Shown here: positions 42,184 to 51,149 of the stretch, one piece after another
How the letters are laid out: each line of letters begins with the position of its first letter
How positions within the stretch are numbered: position 1 is the stretch's first letter
Assembly: GCF_900188445.1 (NCBI RefSeq)
Contig: NZ_FZOR01000030.1
Span: 1-64,000 of the forward strand
DNA: 64,000 bases
Direction of reading: 5' to 3'
From: Actinomadura meyerae
GTDB lineage: Bacteria; Actinomycetota; Actinomycetes; Streptosporangiales; Streptosporangiaceae
Position numbers and translations under genes: made by a program
The notes under the pieces: generated by a model
What the model was told of the DNA's origin: nothing
Database searches by the model: none
The model's input: the letters and a program-made list of their open reading frames with translations, nothing else

Positions 42184-42543
42184 ATGAGCAGAGACACCCA
42201 TCCGGGGGTGCAGTGCCCGCACTGCCAATCGCATCTCGCGCTCGTCCCCGTGCCTGGAAACCCCGTGCCCGGAAACTCCGCCACCGTCCCCGCCACCATC
42301 TCCGCCACCATGCCCACCGCCTTGCCCGCCACCATCCCCGTGCTGCCGGTCGCCGCGAAGGAGGAATGGCAGCCGCCGCCCGTCGCCGAGGTGCTCGCCG
42401 TTTACGCCGGACGCGCCAAGGACACCAAAACCGCGGTGCGCGGCGCCGCCAAGGTCAGGGAAAGCCTGAACCGCGCGAAGGCCGCCGCCGCGCAGCGCCG
42501 GACCGCGCAGAGAACGGCCCGGCACACCCCCAAAAGCGCCTGA
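42184..42543 (+). CDS. Small protein with CPHC motif
   Basis: 119 residues from ATG 42184 (TTG 42154 with a GGGGG upstream and ATG 42172 are alternatives). GVQCPHCQSHLALVPVPGN carries one Cys pair, half a zinc ribbon. The middle is Pro/Ala/Thr-rich with repeated VPGN and ATIPA units, and the C-terminus is basic and helical (SLNRAKAAAAQRRTAQRTAR), suggesting nucleic-acid contact. No family recognised. It is convergent with the CU044-type gene. Confidence 0.6.
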   Translation: MSRDTHPGVQCPHCQSHLALVPVPGNPVPGNSATVPATISATMPTALPATIPVLPVAAKEEWQPPPVAEVLAVYAGRAKDTKTAVRGAAKVRESLNRAKAAAAQRRTAQRTARHTPKSA

Positions 42544-42611
42544 TCACAACCCGGCCGCAAACGCCGGGAAGGGACGGCACCGAGATCGGCACCGCCCCTT
42601 CCGGGAACGGG

Positions 42612-43796
42612 TCAGCGCGGGTGGGCGTCGGTCCATTCCGTGGTGACCGCGACGGTGGAGTCCACCGTCCGCCCCGCGGGGATCTGCGTTCCCGCCGCGG
42701 GCTTCAGCATGATGTTCTGGGTGGCCAGTGCGGTCCCGGTCGCCAGATCAATGATCATTTGCCGGCGGATCACGCCGCGGCCGGTCCGCTCGTCCACCGC
42801 GATCGCGTTTCCCGTCCGTCCCTCCGGATCGGTGACCTTCCCGACCGACTTCACCGCCGGGAGCGCGGCCAGCATCCGGAATCCGGCCGCCCGCACCTCC
42901 GGCTTCACCGGCATGTCCATCACGAGGCCGCGCGCGACCTCGTAGAGCCATTCGTCCGCCGGCATCCGCTCGTTCGACTCGGTGCCGTGGCCCTTGTACC
43001 AGCGCATCAGCTCGGCCTTGAGCCGCGCCGGGTCGGACGGCAGTGACCGCAGGTCCTTCATCGTCACGTTCCGCCCGAGCCAGAACACCTTGTCGCCGTC
43101 GACGAGCGGCGCGCTCTGCACTTCGGCGCGGCCGGGGGCGCTCTTCACCGTGAACGCCTTCAGGCGGCCCTGCCCCGGCTTGGCGTTCGGGGCGTGCGGC
43201 AGTTCGATCCGGAACGCCGAAGGCGAGCCGATCCGCTGCCACACCGCCACGTCCGCCGGAGTCGCGGGCTTTGCGCCGAGGTTCTGCTGGAGCGTCCACG
43301 ACCGGACGCCCGGCTTGCTCGGCGTCCACGTCTCCGCCTTGTCCCGGACGACGACGCCGTAGCGGTCCGCGCCGGTACCGACCAGGTAGAGGTGCGACGA
43401 GACCGTCACCTGGTGCCAGTACGCGCGCATCGTCTCGCTCTGCCCGTCCGCCTTCTCCGCGGCCGCGAGCAGCACGGTCTTCGCGTCGAGCGCCGGGCCC
43501 GCCGCGGTCCCGTTCCCGCCGGCGCCCGGGGAGGTCCCCCCGGCCGGGTCGCCGCCGCCCGTGAGGACGGTGGCCGCGACGATCGCCCCCGCGGCGACCG
43601 CCCCGGCCAGGCTCAGCCCCCACATCGGGCGGACCCGCCGCCGCTGCGCCGCGAGCCGCGCGTCGGCCGCGCCCGCGCCCGCGTCCGCCGCCATCGCGCG
43701 GGCCAGTTCCGCCCGCCGGACGTCGTCGCCGACCGGCAGGTCCGGGTCCAGCTCGGCGGGCCTGGCCTGCCGCAGGGTGTGAAGTACGTCCCTCAT
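42612..43796 (-). CDS. CU044_5270-family protein, ECF-sigma partner
   Basis: 394 residues from ATG 43796, overlapping the sigma stop in ATGA. The N-terminal 70 residues are cytosolic (MRDVLHTLRQARPAELDPDL), one membrane helix follows (WGLSLAGAVAAGAIVAATVL), and the remainder is exported: YWHQVTVSSHLYLVG, WTPSKPGVRSWTLQQNLGAK, RTGNAIAVDERTGRGVIRRQ, LKPAAGTQIPAGRTVDSTVA. The CU044_5270 family accompanies ECF sigma factors in actinomycetes and is thought to act as a membrane anti-sigma or sensor. I see no zinc-binding HxxxCxxC. Confidence 0.87.
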   Translation of the reverse strand: MRDVLHTLRQARPAELDPDLPVGDDVRRAELARAMAADAGAGAADARLAAQRRRVRPMWGLSLAGAVAAGAIVAATVLTGGGDPAGGTSPGAGGNGTAAGPALDAKTVLLAAAEKADGQSETMRAYWHQVTVSSHLYLVGTGADRYGVVVRDKAETWTPSKPGVRSWTLQQNLGAKPATPADVAVWQRIGSPSAFRIELPHAPNAKPGQGRLKAFTVKSAPGRAEVQSAPLVDGDKVFWLGRNVTMKDLRSLPSDPARLKAELMRWYKGHGTESNERMPADEWLYEVARGLVMDMPVKPEVRAAGFRMLAALPAVKSVGKVTDPEGRTGNAIAVDERTGRGVIRRQMIIDLATGTALATQNIMLKPAAGTQIPAGRTVDSTVAVTTEWTDAHPR

Positions 43797-44431
43797 GTCA
43801 TCTCCTCGCTGATGATCCCCACCTGCGGCCGTGCGCCGCCCAGCGCCGTGCCGTCGAGCGCCGTGCCGTCGAGCGCCCTGCCGTCCAGTGCTCTGCCGTC
43901 CAGGGCCGTGCCGTCCCCGGCCGTACCCCGCCCCGCGGCGTCCTGCCCGGCCGCGCGCAGCAGCCGCCGCCGCGCCCGGTGCAGCCGGACCCGCAGCGCG
44001 GCGGGCGAGCAGCGCATGACCTTGGCCGCCTCGCGCGGCGTCAGCCCCTGCCACGCGATGAGGATCAGGACCTCCCGGTCCGCCTCCGGCAGCGCCGCCA
44101 TCGCGCGCAGCACGGCGAGCCGCTCCGCGACGTCCTCGGCGATGTCGCCCTCCGCGCGGGCCACCGACCGGCCGAGCTCCGCGGTGAACGACTCCCGCCG
44201 CACCCGCGCCCGGTGGCCGTCGCGGAGCACGTTCCGCGCGACGCCGAGCAGCCACGGCAGGGCCGGGTCGGGGACGTCGGCGAGCCGCCGCCACGCGACC
44301 GCGAACGTCTCGCTCACCACCTCGTCCGCGGCCTCGCGCCCGTCGCGCGCGGCGGCGTACGCCCACACGTTCTGCCGGCACGCGTCGTAGATGGCGGTGA
44401 AGCGCCGCTCATCTGGGGTCATGCCGGTCAC
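43793..44431 (-). CDS. ECF RNA polymerase sigma factor
   Basis: 212 residues from GTG 44431 with GGAGGG upstream. Region 2: FTAIYDACRQNVWAYAAARD, EVVSETFAVAWRRLADVPDP; region 4: LPEADREVLILIAWQGLTPR, AAKVMRCSPAALRVRLHRAR. A C-terminal tail of about 40 residues is a repeat of ALDGR/ALDGT pentamers (from a 15-bp DNA repeat), absent from ordinary ECF factors. The downstream membrane protein, translationally coupled, is its probable regulator. Confidence 0.93.
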   Translation of the reverse strand: MTGMTPDERRFTAIYDACRQNVWAYAAARDGREAADEVVSETFAVAWRRLADVPDPALPWLLGVARNVLRDGHRARVRRESFTAELGRSVARAEGDIAEDVAERLAVLRAMAALPEADREVLILIAWQGLTPREAAKVMRCSPAALRVRLHRARRRLLRAAGQDAAGRGTAGDGTALDGRALDGRALDGTALDGTALGGARPQVGIISEEMT

Positions 44432-44520
44432 CGCCCGTCCCTCCGCCGCTGTCCTCTGGCACCGCTGCTCCGTCCGTCCAGGTGTTCATGTCACGAGGTA
44501 GTGGCCGGACGGACCACCTT

Positions 44521-44562
44521 GTTACAGCGAGTCCCGGGAAGTGTTGCAGCGACTCCGGGAAG
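44521..44562. repeat. Paired 20-bp direct repeats before the RsbU operon
   Basis: GTTACAGCGAGTCCCGGGAA (44521) and GTTGCAGCGACTCCGGGAAG (44543) are near-identical, 22 bp (two helical turns) apart. They lie in the 289-bp gap between the divergent ECF gene (start 44431) and the RsbU-type gene (start 44721). Plausible tandem binding sites for an activator; nothing else is recognisable in the gap. Confidence 0.6.
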
Positions 44563-44720
44563 CGGCGGGGGTGGAAATCGTGCGCACGGCGCCCGCCGCC
44601 TCACGTGACACAAGTAGGTTGTGGCTGGTGCATACCGGTCAGCCGGGTGCCTCTAATATTTGCTGGACGACAACCAAACCGGCCCGACCCACCCGGCCGC
44701 GCCCCCGAAGGAGCTGAGAC

Positions 44721-45917
44721 ATGGCCGCGATGCACAGTCGCGGTGCGGAACGCCTCCTGGGCGTGGCGGGCTCCCCCCACCTGCTCCTGGTGGAGGACGA
44801 CCCCGGTGACGCCTTCCTTTTCGAGGAGCTGCTCACCGAGGCGCAGCCCGGTGTCCGGATCACCGTCGCGACCACGCTGCGGGAGGCGCTCGACGCGCTC
44901 CGGCCCGAGATCCAGTGCGTCATCGTCGACCTGTCGCTGCCGGACGCGCGCGGGCTCGACGCCCTCCGCCAGGTGCGCAGCCACGCCCCCACCACCGCCG
45001 TGCTCGTGCTGACCGGCCTCGCCGACGTCCACGTCGGCGTCGAGGCCGTCGCCGCCGGCGCCCAGGACTACCTCGTCAAGCAGGACGTGGACGGCGCGCT
45101 GCTCACCCGCGCCATCAGCTACGCGATCGAGCGCAAGCGCGCCGACGAATCCGAGCGGCAGCTCGTCGAGGCGCGCGCGCTGAGCCGGGAGAACGCGCGG
45201 CTGGAGCGCGGCCTGCTGCCCGTCCCGATCCTGACCGACGAGTCGCTGAGCCATCACACCCGCTACCGGCCGGGACGCGACCGCGCGCTGCTCGGCGGCG
45301 ACTTCTACGACACCGTGCAGACCGACGACGGCGCCGTTCACGTGGTGATCGGCGACGTCAGCGGGCACGGCGCGGACGAGGCGTCCCTCGGGGTGCGGCT
45401 CCGCATGGCGTGGCGGACGCTCGTCCTGGCCGGGCACACCGGCGAGCGGCTGCTCGACACGCTCGACGCCGTCCTCCAGCACGAGCGGTGGGGCGATGAG
45501 ATCTTCACCACGGTCTGCATGCTGACGGTGGCGCCGGACCGGCGCAGCGCCCGGGTGCACCGGGCGGGCCACCCGCCGCCGCTGCTGCTCGGGCCGGGCG
45601 GCGTCGACGTCGTCCCGGACGAGCCCCGCGGCCCCGCCCTCGGGCTGATCCCCGGCGTCGAGTGGCCCGCCCTCGACCTGGAACTGGGAGAGTCCTGGGG
45701 GATGCTCCTCTACACCGACGGCCTGATCGAGGGGCGCATCGGCGACGGCGAGTACCTCGACCTCTCCGGGCTGATGGAGCTGGCGAAGGCCGCGCACGCC
45801 GCGGGCCGGCGCGGCGAGCCGCTCCTCGACGACCTCATCGCGGAGGCGGAGCGGCTGAACGGCGGCGTCCTGTCCGATGACCTGGCCGTGCTGCTGCTGA
45901 GCCGAGGAGACGTGTGA
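44721..45917 (+). CDS. Response regulator-PP2C phosphatase (RsbU-type)
   Basis: 398 residues, AGGAG before ATG 44721. Receiver domain at 20-145: [36 protein letters not shown] (phospho-Asp), [11 protein letters not shown] coiled linker leads to a SpoIIE/PP2C domain (about 175-395): [50 protein letters not shown], and SDDLAVLLL. The metal-binding Asp residues are all present. It should dephosphorylate a STAS anti-anti-sigma protein on receiver phosphorylation. It forms an operon with the following histidine kinase and response regulator. Confidence 0.93.
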   Translation: MAAMHSRGAERLLGVAGSPHLLLVEDDPGDAFLFEELLTEAQPGVRITVATTLREALDALRPEIQCVIVDLSLPDARGLDALRQVRSHAPTTAVLVLTGLADVHVGVEAVAAGAQDYLVKQDVDGALLTRAISYAIERKRADESERQLVEARALSRENARLERGLLPVPILTDESLSHHTRYRPGRDRALLGGDFYDTVQTDDGAVHVVIGDVSGHGADEASLGVRLRMAWRTLVLAGHTGERLLDTLDAVLQHERWGDEIFTTVCMLTVAPDRRSARVHRAGHPPPLLLGPGGVDVVPDEPRGPALGLIPGVEWPALDLELGESWGMLLYTDGLIEGRIGDGEYLDLSGLMELAKAAHAAGRRGEPLLDDLIAEAERLNGGVLSDDLAVLLLSRGDV

Positions 45918-47614
45918 TGGCCGACGAGCAGCCTCCTGCCGGAGAGCCGGCGGACGGGCGGCCTCCAGGGGAGCCCGCGGCGGAGCAGCCCGCCGGCTTC
46001 CCCAAGGAGCTGGAGGTGAGCGGGCCGGCCATCGTCATGCCCGCGGGAGCCCTGCCCGAAGGCCAGGGCATGGGCCGGCTGCGGCTCGTCCGCATCTACC
46101 AGATCGGCGCGTTCGTCCTCGCGTTGCTCCTGCTGGCCGCGTTCACCCAGGCCGGGCTCGCGGTGTACGGGAGCCGCCAGGCGCGGGACGTCCTCATCAA
46201 CCAGGTCGACCCGGCCACGCTGGAGCAGTTCCGGCTCAGCACCGCCGTGACCGCCCAGGACATGGCCATCCGCGACTACGCGCAGGACGGCGGCGCCGAG
46301 GAGGTCGCCCGGTACCGCGACGCCGTGCGGCTGGAGGCGCAGGCCGCGGCCCGCATGCGCCGGCTGCTGAACGGGGTGCCGGACAGCCGGGACGTCGAAC
46401 GCCTCCTGGACCGGGCCCTCGCCGATTCCTCGGCGTGGCGCGCCGCCTTCGCCGACGGGATCGCGGCCGGGCCCGGCGGGCAGGGCATCGACCCCGACGC
46501 GAGCCGCGAGGCGCGCCGGCTGCTCAACCAGGCGCGCGGCGACATGACCCCGCTGCAGGTCGGCCTCACCGAGCTGCACGACCGCGCCGCCGAGCGGCTG
46601 CGGTCCCGGGCGAGCACGGCCCAGTATTCGACGCTCGCCGCGCTCGTCGTGGTCGTCGTCGCCGCGCTGGCGCTCGCCCTGCTGCTGCGCCGCACCGTGC
46701 TGCTCCCGGTGTCGACCCTGACCGGACGCGTCCGCGCCGTGGCCCAGGGCGACCTGGAGCACCCCCTGGACGTGCCGGGGCCCGCCGAGATCAACGAGCT
46801 GGCGGCGATCATCGACGCGATGCGCGACCGGATCATCCGGCAGTGGCGGATCAGCGAGGACAAGACCCGGCAGCTCGACGAGCAGACCGCGGAGCTGCGC
46901 CGGTCCAACTCCGAGCTGGAGCAGTTCGCCTACGTCGCGAGCCACGACCTCCAGGAGCCGCTGCGCAAGGTCGCGAGCTTCTGCCAGATGCTGGAGCGCC
47001 GGTACGGGGACCAGCTCGACGACCGCGGCCGGCAGTACATCGAGTTCGCGGTGGACGGCGCCAAGCGCATGCAGGCGCTCATCAACGACCTGCTCAGCTT
47101 CTCCCGGGTCGGGCGGATGGCGCGGCCGGAGGAGTCGGTCGACCTCGGCGCGGTCGCCCGGCAGGCCCTGGACAACCTCGCGGCGCTGCGCGAGGAGGCC
47201 GGCGCCGAGGTGGAGATCGCGGAGCTGCCGCAGGTGCCCGGCGACCGCACGCAGCTCACCCAGCTCTTCCAGAACCTCATCGGCAACGCCATCAAGTTCC
47301 GGCGCGAGGGCGTGCCGCCCCGGGTGGTCATCGACGCCCGCCGCACCGGCGACGAGTGGGAGTTCCGCTGCGCCGACAACGGCATCGGCGTGGAGCCCAA
47401 GTACGCCGACCGGATCTTCCTGATCTTCCAGCGACTGCATCCGCGGGACGAGTACACCGGCACCGGCATCGGCCTGGCGCTGTGCAAGAAGATCGTCGAG
47501 TACCACGGCGGCCGCATCTGGCTCGACGGCGAGGACCGCGGCGACGAGCCCGGCACCACCTTCCGCTGGACCCTGCCGGTCCACGCGCACATCAGCAACG
47601 GAGACGACGCATGA
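45917..47614 (+). CDS. Sensor histidine kinase (CHASE3-like, HAMP, HisKA)
   Basis: 565 residues from ATG 45917, GAGGAG upstream (GTG 45914 also possible). Pro-rich cytosolic N-terminus, membrane helix ([19 protein letters not shown], about 63-82), a CHASE3-like outer helical domain ([20 protein letters not shown]), a second helix ([19 protein letters not shown]), HAMP, then HisKA ([20 protein letters not shown]) and HATPase ([41 protein letters not shown]). This is the phytochrome-type kinase group paired with Rcp1-like single-domain regulators. It overlaps both neighbours' ends. Confidence 0.93.
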   Translation: MADEQPPAGEPADGRPPGEPAAEQPAGFPKELEVSGPAIVMPAGALPEGQGMGRLRLVRIYQIGAFVLALLLLAAFTQAGLAVYGSRQARDVLINQVDPATLEQFRLSTAVTAQDMAIRDYAQDGGAEEVARYRDAVRLEAQAAARMRRLLNGVPDSRDVERLLDRALADSSAWRAAFADGIAAGPGGQGIDPDASREARRLLNQARGDMTPLQVGLTELHDRAAERLRSRASTAQYSTLAALVVVVVAALALALLLRRTVLLPVSTLTGRVRAVAQGDLEHPLDVPGPAEINELAAIIDAMRDRIIRQWRISEDKTRQLDEQTAELRRSNSELEQFAYVASHDLQEPLRKVASFCQMLERRYGDQLDDRGRQYIEFAVDGAKRMQALINDLLSFSRVGRMARPEESVDLGAVARQALDNLAALREEAGAEVEIAELPQVPGDRTQLTQLFQNLIGNAIKFRREGVPPRVVIDARRTGDEWEFRCADNGIGVEPKYADRIFLIFQRLHPRDEYTGTGIGLALCKKIVEYHGGRIWLDGEDRGDEPGTTFRWTLPVHAHISNGDDA

Positions 47615-48048
47615 ACGAAGGCCCCCGTCCGATCGAGGTCCTGCTCGTGGAGGACGACCCGGGCGACGTCCTGCTGACCGTCGAGGCGTTCGAGCACAAC
47701 AAGGTGAACAACGCCCTCAGCGTCGTCAACGACGGCGAGCAGGCGATGGCGTTCCTGCGCCGGGAGGGCGAGTACGCGGACGCGCCCCGCCCCGACCTCG
47801 TCCTGCTGGACCTGAACCTGCCGCGCAAGGACGGCCGCGAGGTGCTCAGCGAGATCAAGGCCGACGAGAACCTGCGGAGCATCCCCGTCGTCGTGCTCAC
47901 CACGTCCGAGGCCGACGAGGACATACTGCGCAGCTACCGCCTGCACGCCAACGCCTACGTCACCAAGCCGGTCGACTTCGACCAGTTCATCTCCGTCGTC
48001 CGCCGGATCGACGACTTCTTCGTCACGGTGGTGAAGCTGCCGCGCTGA
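47611..48048 (+). CDS. Single-domain response regulator (Rcp1-like)
   Basis: 145 residues, ATGA overlap with the kinase stop. Receiver only: [40 protein letters not shown] (phospho-Asp), [30 protein letters not shown]. The [17 protein letters not shown] segment is typical of Rcp1/cph-type regulators that receive phosphate from phytochrome-like kinases. No output domain, so it is a phospho-relay intermediate or acts by protein binding, perhaps on the RsbU phosphatase at the head of the operon. Confidence 0.93.
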   Translation: MNEGPRPIEVLLVEDDPGDVLLTVEAFEHNKVNNALSVVNDGEQAMAFLRREGEYADAPRPDLVLLDLNLPRKDGREVLSEIKADENLRSIPVVVLTTSEADEDILRSYRLHANAYVTKPVDFDQFISVVRRIDDFFVTVVKLPR

Positions 48049-48137
48049 CCCCCGGCGGGCCCCGTCCCCCCGCCCGCGCCCCCTCGCCCCCCGGCCCCGG
48101 GTGCGGTCCCGGGCGCCGTTATGTAACAGTGGGAGGC

Positions 48138-48617
48138 ATGGTCGGAACGCCGGGTGAGGAAGCCGCGGATACCGCCGCCGCGGCGGCCCTCGACGACGTG
48201 GCCGCCACCCTGATGACCGTCTGGTCCCGCCCCCACAATGACCCGGAGCTGCCCGTCCCGTCCATGCAGTTGCGCGCGCTGCTCGTGCTGGAGCGCGGCC
48301 CGGTCAACGTCAGCCGCCTGGCCGGCGAACTGGGCGCGCTCGTGTCCTCGGCGAGCCGGCTGTGCGACCGGCTGGAGGCGTCCGGCCTGCTGGCCCGCGA
48401 CTCCGGCCGCGACCGCCGCGAGGTCACCGTGCGGCTGAGCGCGGACGGGAGGGAGCTGGTCGGCCGGCTCCGGGAGCGGCGGCTGGCGGAGCTCAAGCGG
48501 GTGCTGTCCCAGATGCCGGCCTCCGCGCGCGCGGCGCTGCTGTGGGGGCTCACGGAATTCCAGGAGGCGGCGGCCCGGCGGGACGGCGACGGCGACTCGC
48601 TCTCCATGCTCGCCTGA
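48138..48617 (+). CDS. MarR-family regulator
   Basis: 159 residues from ATG 48138 (GTG 48129 possible). Winged HTH in the middle: MQLRALLVLERGPVNVSRLA, ALVSSASRLCDRLEASGLLA, RDSGRDRREVTVRLSADGRE. MarR proteins bind palindromes as dimers and respond to small phenolic or oxidant ligands. It stands alone; the imperfect inverted repeat at 48705-48732 downstream may be a site. Stop-region repeats with TGA at 48615, 48631 and 48648 are weakly visible. Confidence 0.9.
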   Translation: MVGTPGEEAADTAAAAALDDVAATLMTVWSRPHNDPELPVPSMQLRALLVLERGPVNVSRLAGELGALVSSASRLCDRLEASGLLARDSGRDRREVTVRLSADGRELVGRLRERRLAELKRVLSQMPASARAALLWGLTEFQEAAARRDGDGDSLSMLA

Positions 48618-48704
48618 TCGCCTGCTCCCCTGATTGCACTGCCCGCCTGACCCGTCCGCTTTATTCGAGTACGTCGCAACCCTCCGCAACACACCCACAA
48701 AATC

Positions 48705-48732
48705 GGCGCTTATTGTCAATTGCAATAGCGCC
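48705..48732. promoter_or_regulatory. AT-rich inverted repeat before the L,D-transpeptidase
   Basis: GGCGCTTATTGTCAATTGCAATAGCGCC is cited here by its arms: GGCGCT-TATTG and CAATA-GCGCC, separated by about 6 bp, in unusually AT-rich surroundings (48661-48785). Either an operator for the upstream MarR or a terminator for it. Confidence 0.5.
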
Positions 48733-48793
48733 TCGCCGTTCTTTTTCGCCATTGTCGCTACGGCCGCCTCCGGCCCCACTAATATCCCGGCCC

Positions 48794-49627
48794 ATGGCGA
48801 CCACTCACGCTCCGCGGTACTCCCGTCACGCCGCCGGGCTGCTCTGCGCGGCAGCCGCCGCGCTGGTGCTCGGCGGCTGCGGCGGCGCGGCCCAGCACCG
48901 CACGGCGTCCGCCGGCGAGCGGGGCGCCGGGCCGAGCGGCCCGAGTTCCGGCCCGAGCGCCGGCACGGGCGCGGGCGAGGTCCCCGAGGCGACGACGTTC
49001 ACCACCGTCCACGGGGCGCCGCGGGACGCGGAGCCCCAGGGCGCGACCGACGGCACCGTCGCGCACCCGACCCGGCCCGTCCCGGTGTTCGACCGGCCCG
49101 GCGGGCGCCGCGTCGCCGTCCTGCCCGCCACCGAGCTGGGCGGCCCCACCTGGGTGCCCGTGGTGGAGACCTCCGGCGACTGGCGGCGCGTGCTGCTGCC
49201 GAGCCGGCCCAACCGGGCGACCGGATGGGTCGCGGGCACCGGGCTGCGCACCGCGCGCACGCCCTACACCGTTCGGGTCGAGGTCGCCGAGCGGCGGCTC
49301 ACGCTGCTGAAGTCCGGACGCCGGGCGGGCCGGTGGTCGGTCGCGGTCGGCGGCCCGAGGACGCCGACGCCGGTCGGCCGGACGTTCATCATGGCCTCGG
49401 TCCTGCCGGCGAAGAAGTCGCCGAGCCCGCTCGTCCTGCCGCTCGGCACCCACTCGGCGACCCTGGACACCTTCGGCGGCGGGCCCGGCACCGTCGCGCT
49501 GCACGGCTGGCCCGACGCCTCCGTGTTCGGCAAGGCCGTCACCCACGGCTGCGTCCGGGTGCCGGCGGACGCGCTGAAGGCGCTGTCCCGCGTGCCGCTC
49601 GGCACGCCGGTGCTCATCACCGCCTGA
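48794..49627 (+). CDS. L,D-transpeptidase lipoprotein
   Basis: 277 residues from ATG 48794. Signal peptide and lipobox (AAAALVLGGCGG, Cys near 29), a Gly/Ser/Ala linker, a small domain with WVPVVETSGDWRRVLLPSRP, and the YkuD catalytic domain (about 155-277): RVEVAERRLTLLKSGRRAGR, TPTPVGRTFIMAS, and HGWPDASVFGKAVTHGCVRV, with the catalytic Cys in HGCVR. It should make 3-3 cross-links or otherwise act on peptidoglycan outside the cell. Stop region repeated downstream. Confidence 0.92.
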   Translation: MATTHAPRYSRHAAGLLCAAAAALVLGGCGGAAQHRTASAGERGAGPSGPSSGPSAGTGAGEVPEATTFTTVHGAPRDAEPQGATDGTVAHPTRPVPVFDRPGGRRVAVLPATELGGPTWVPVVETSGDWRRVLLPSRPNRATGWVAGTGLRTARTPYTVRVEVAERRLTLLKSGRRAGRWSVAVGGPRTPTPVGRTFIMASVLPAKKSPSPLVLPLGTHSATLDTFGGGPGTVALHGWPDASVFGKAVTHGCVRVPADALKALSRVPLGTPVLITA

Positions 49628-49695
49628 CCAAAGCCGTAAGGCCGCCCTGACCAGGGCCGTCCTGACCAGGGCCGTCCTGACCGGAGCCGCCCCGA
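49625..49695 (+). repeat. 15-bp tandem repeats after the L,D-transpeptidase stop
   Basis: CCTGACCAGGGCCGT recurs after the gene end CGCCTGACC. TGA lies at 49625 (real stop), 49648, 49663 and 49678, with a TAA at 49637; later copies drift (CCCGACCGG). Confidence 0.8.
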
Positions 49696-49758
49696 CCGGG
49701 CCGCACCCGACCAACCTCAACCAGAACCTTCCAGAACTTCCAGAATCGGAGCACACCC

Positions 49759-50400
49759 ATGCGTCACCGCCATGTCGTCAGCTGCCTCGCCGTCGGCCTG
49801 CTCGCCGGCGGGCTCGCGGCCGTCCCGGCGCAGGCCGCCACCGCCGCCGCCCCCGCGGGCGAGGGGTCCGCGTACGGGCTTGAACTCACCGGTCCGGTCA
49901 AGGTCCCGCCGGTGCCGGCCGTCGCGTCCACCACCGAGGAGGTCAGCAAACGGCTGCTGCACGAGAACCACACCGACCTGGCCGACGCCGCCGCGCTGGA
50001 CGTCAGCGCGGCGCCCGCGCGCGCCCGCTCGACCGTCGCGCGGCTCGCCGTCCCGTCCGCGGACCTGCTCGCGAAGGCCGTGTCGGCCAAGTGCGTCGAC
50101 GGGCGCGGCTCCGCGCACCTCGCGCGCGCCGTCCTCGCGGGCAAGCGGCTGGACGTCTCGCCGCCGCCGAACACCACCGTCCCGGTCGACGTGGACGGCG
50201 TCGGCCGCACGGCGCTGATCCTCAACAAGCAGCAGCGGACCGCGGACGGCCGGCTCGCCGTCACCGCGATCGAGCTGGCGCTGCCCGGCGACAAGGGCAC
50301 GCTGCGCGTCGCGTCCGCCACCTGCGGCCGCGCTCCGGAGCGCCCGGCCGAGGCGCCCGCGCCGAAGCCCGTCGAGCACGACATCCCCGTCACCGGCTGA
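49759..50400 (+). CDS. Secreted choice-of-anchor P-like protein
   Basis: 213 residues. Sec signal peptide (VSCLAVGLLAGGLAAVPAQA, cleavage near 27). The mature part contains AYGLELTGPVKVPPVPAVAS and AVPSADLLAKAVSAKCVDGR, GKRLDVSPPPNTTVPVDVDG, ALILNKQQRTADGRLAVTAI, the pattern of choice-of-anchor P proteins. These often end in a sortase or other anchor; here the protein ends PVEHDIPVTG, an LPxTG-like tail without the following membrane helix and charges, so it is probably released. Function unknown; possibly spore or hyphal surface. Confidence 0.8.
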   Translation: MRHRHVVSCLAVGLLAGGLAAVPAQAATAAAPAGEGSAYGLELTGPVKVPPVPAVASTTEEVSKRLLHENHTDLADAAALDVSAAPARARSTVARLAVPSADLLAKAVSAKCVDGRGSAHLARAVLAGKRLDVSPPPNTTVPVDVDGVGRTALILNKQQRTADGRLAVTAIELALPGDKGTLRVASATCGRAPERPAEAPAPKPVEHDIPVTG

Positions 50401-50474
50401 CGGCGGCACGCCTGCGCGAGGTGACCGGCCCGGCGGGGCGCCCTGCCGGGCCGGTCACCCGTCCCACCGGCCGG

Positions 50475-50906
50475 TCAGCCGATGACCAGCGACTTCTCGA
50501 AATGCACGACCGCGCCGCCGCGCGGCATGCGGCCGGCGATGCGGAACTCCTCCGTGCACGCCCGGATCAATTGCAGCCCCCGGCCGTGCTCGGCCAGCGG
50601 CGCCGCCTCGGCGGGCTCCCCCCATTCCGTTTCTATGACGCTCCCGTCGCCTTCCCCCGCACCCGTGCCCCCGTCGATGACTTCCACGACGCAGCGTGAA
50701 CCGTCCATCCGCGCCCGGACCTCGTACTCCATTCCGGACGCGGCGTGTTGTATGACGTTCGCGCACGCCTCCCCGAGGGCCAGCGCGATGTCGGCACGGA
50801 CCTCGGAGGCCACTCCGAGGCCGCGGAGGGAGGCGTCGAGCGTGTGCCGCACCAGCGGAGCGCTCTCGGCGTTCCTCGGCAGGGTCATTTCGAGAACGAC
50901 CTCCAT
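50475..50906 (-). CDS. RsbW-like ATP-binding protein
   Basis: 143 residues from ATG 50906, GGAGG 8 bp ahead. N box ALALGEACANVIQHAASG, G1 VEVIDGGTGAG, G2 HGRGLQLIRACTEEF: the anti-sigma-kinase ATPase fold. It could pair with the STAS protein at 14172 or be dephosphorylation-controlled through the RsbU-type enzyme at 44721, but no sigma gene is adjacent. The upstream gap (50907-51149, 243 bp) holds only GC-rich repeats. Confidence 0.88.
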   Translation of the reverse strand: MEVVLEMTLPRNAESAPLVRHTLDASLRGLGVASEVRADIALALGEACANVIQHAASGMEYEVRARMDGSRCVVEVIDGGTGAGEGDGSVIETEWGEPAEAAPLAEHGRGLQLIRACTEEFRIAGRMPRGGAVVHFEKSLVIG

Positions 50907-51050
50907 GCCAATCGCCTCCGTTCCCTCTAGAAGGCAGATTTCCCAGCAGTCACCCCGGGAAACTCCGCCCACCGGAAAAACGCGGCGCCCGCATATTCCA
51001 AGAAACTGCCATGAGCGTCCGATTCCCCCGCCCGCCGGGGCCCGTGAAGG

Positions 51051-51125
51051 GGCCCGCGAACGGGCCTCCGAACGGGCCTCCGGAGGAGCGTCCGGAGGGG
51101 CGTCCGGCGGGGCGTCCGGCGGGCG
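51051..51125. repeat. GC-rich short repeats (ACGGGCCTCCG / GCGTCCGGCGG)
   Basis: GGGCCTCCGAAC and GGGGCGTCCGGC blocks are repeated with 11-12-bp period between the ATPase gene and the SMP-30 gene's end. They do not reach either stop codon. No hairpin stronger than expected for the composition. Confidence 0.6.
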
Positions 51126-51149
51126 GGGGCGCCGCGGTGCGGCCGGGCC

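Noticed and set aside
38256-43046. Open frame of about 1,600 codons on the plus strand
   Set aside because: It is antisense to ppk1 and the pentapeptide-repeat gene. Its translation is a low-complexity Arg/Pro/Gly/Val-rich shadow, as expected from third-position GC bias.
51051-51125. Repeat array as another stop-codon repeat
   Set aside because: It does not reach the stop of either neighbour and carries no regular stop codons.
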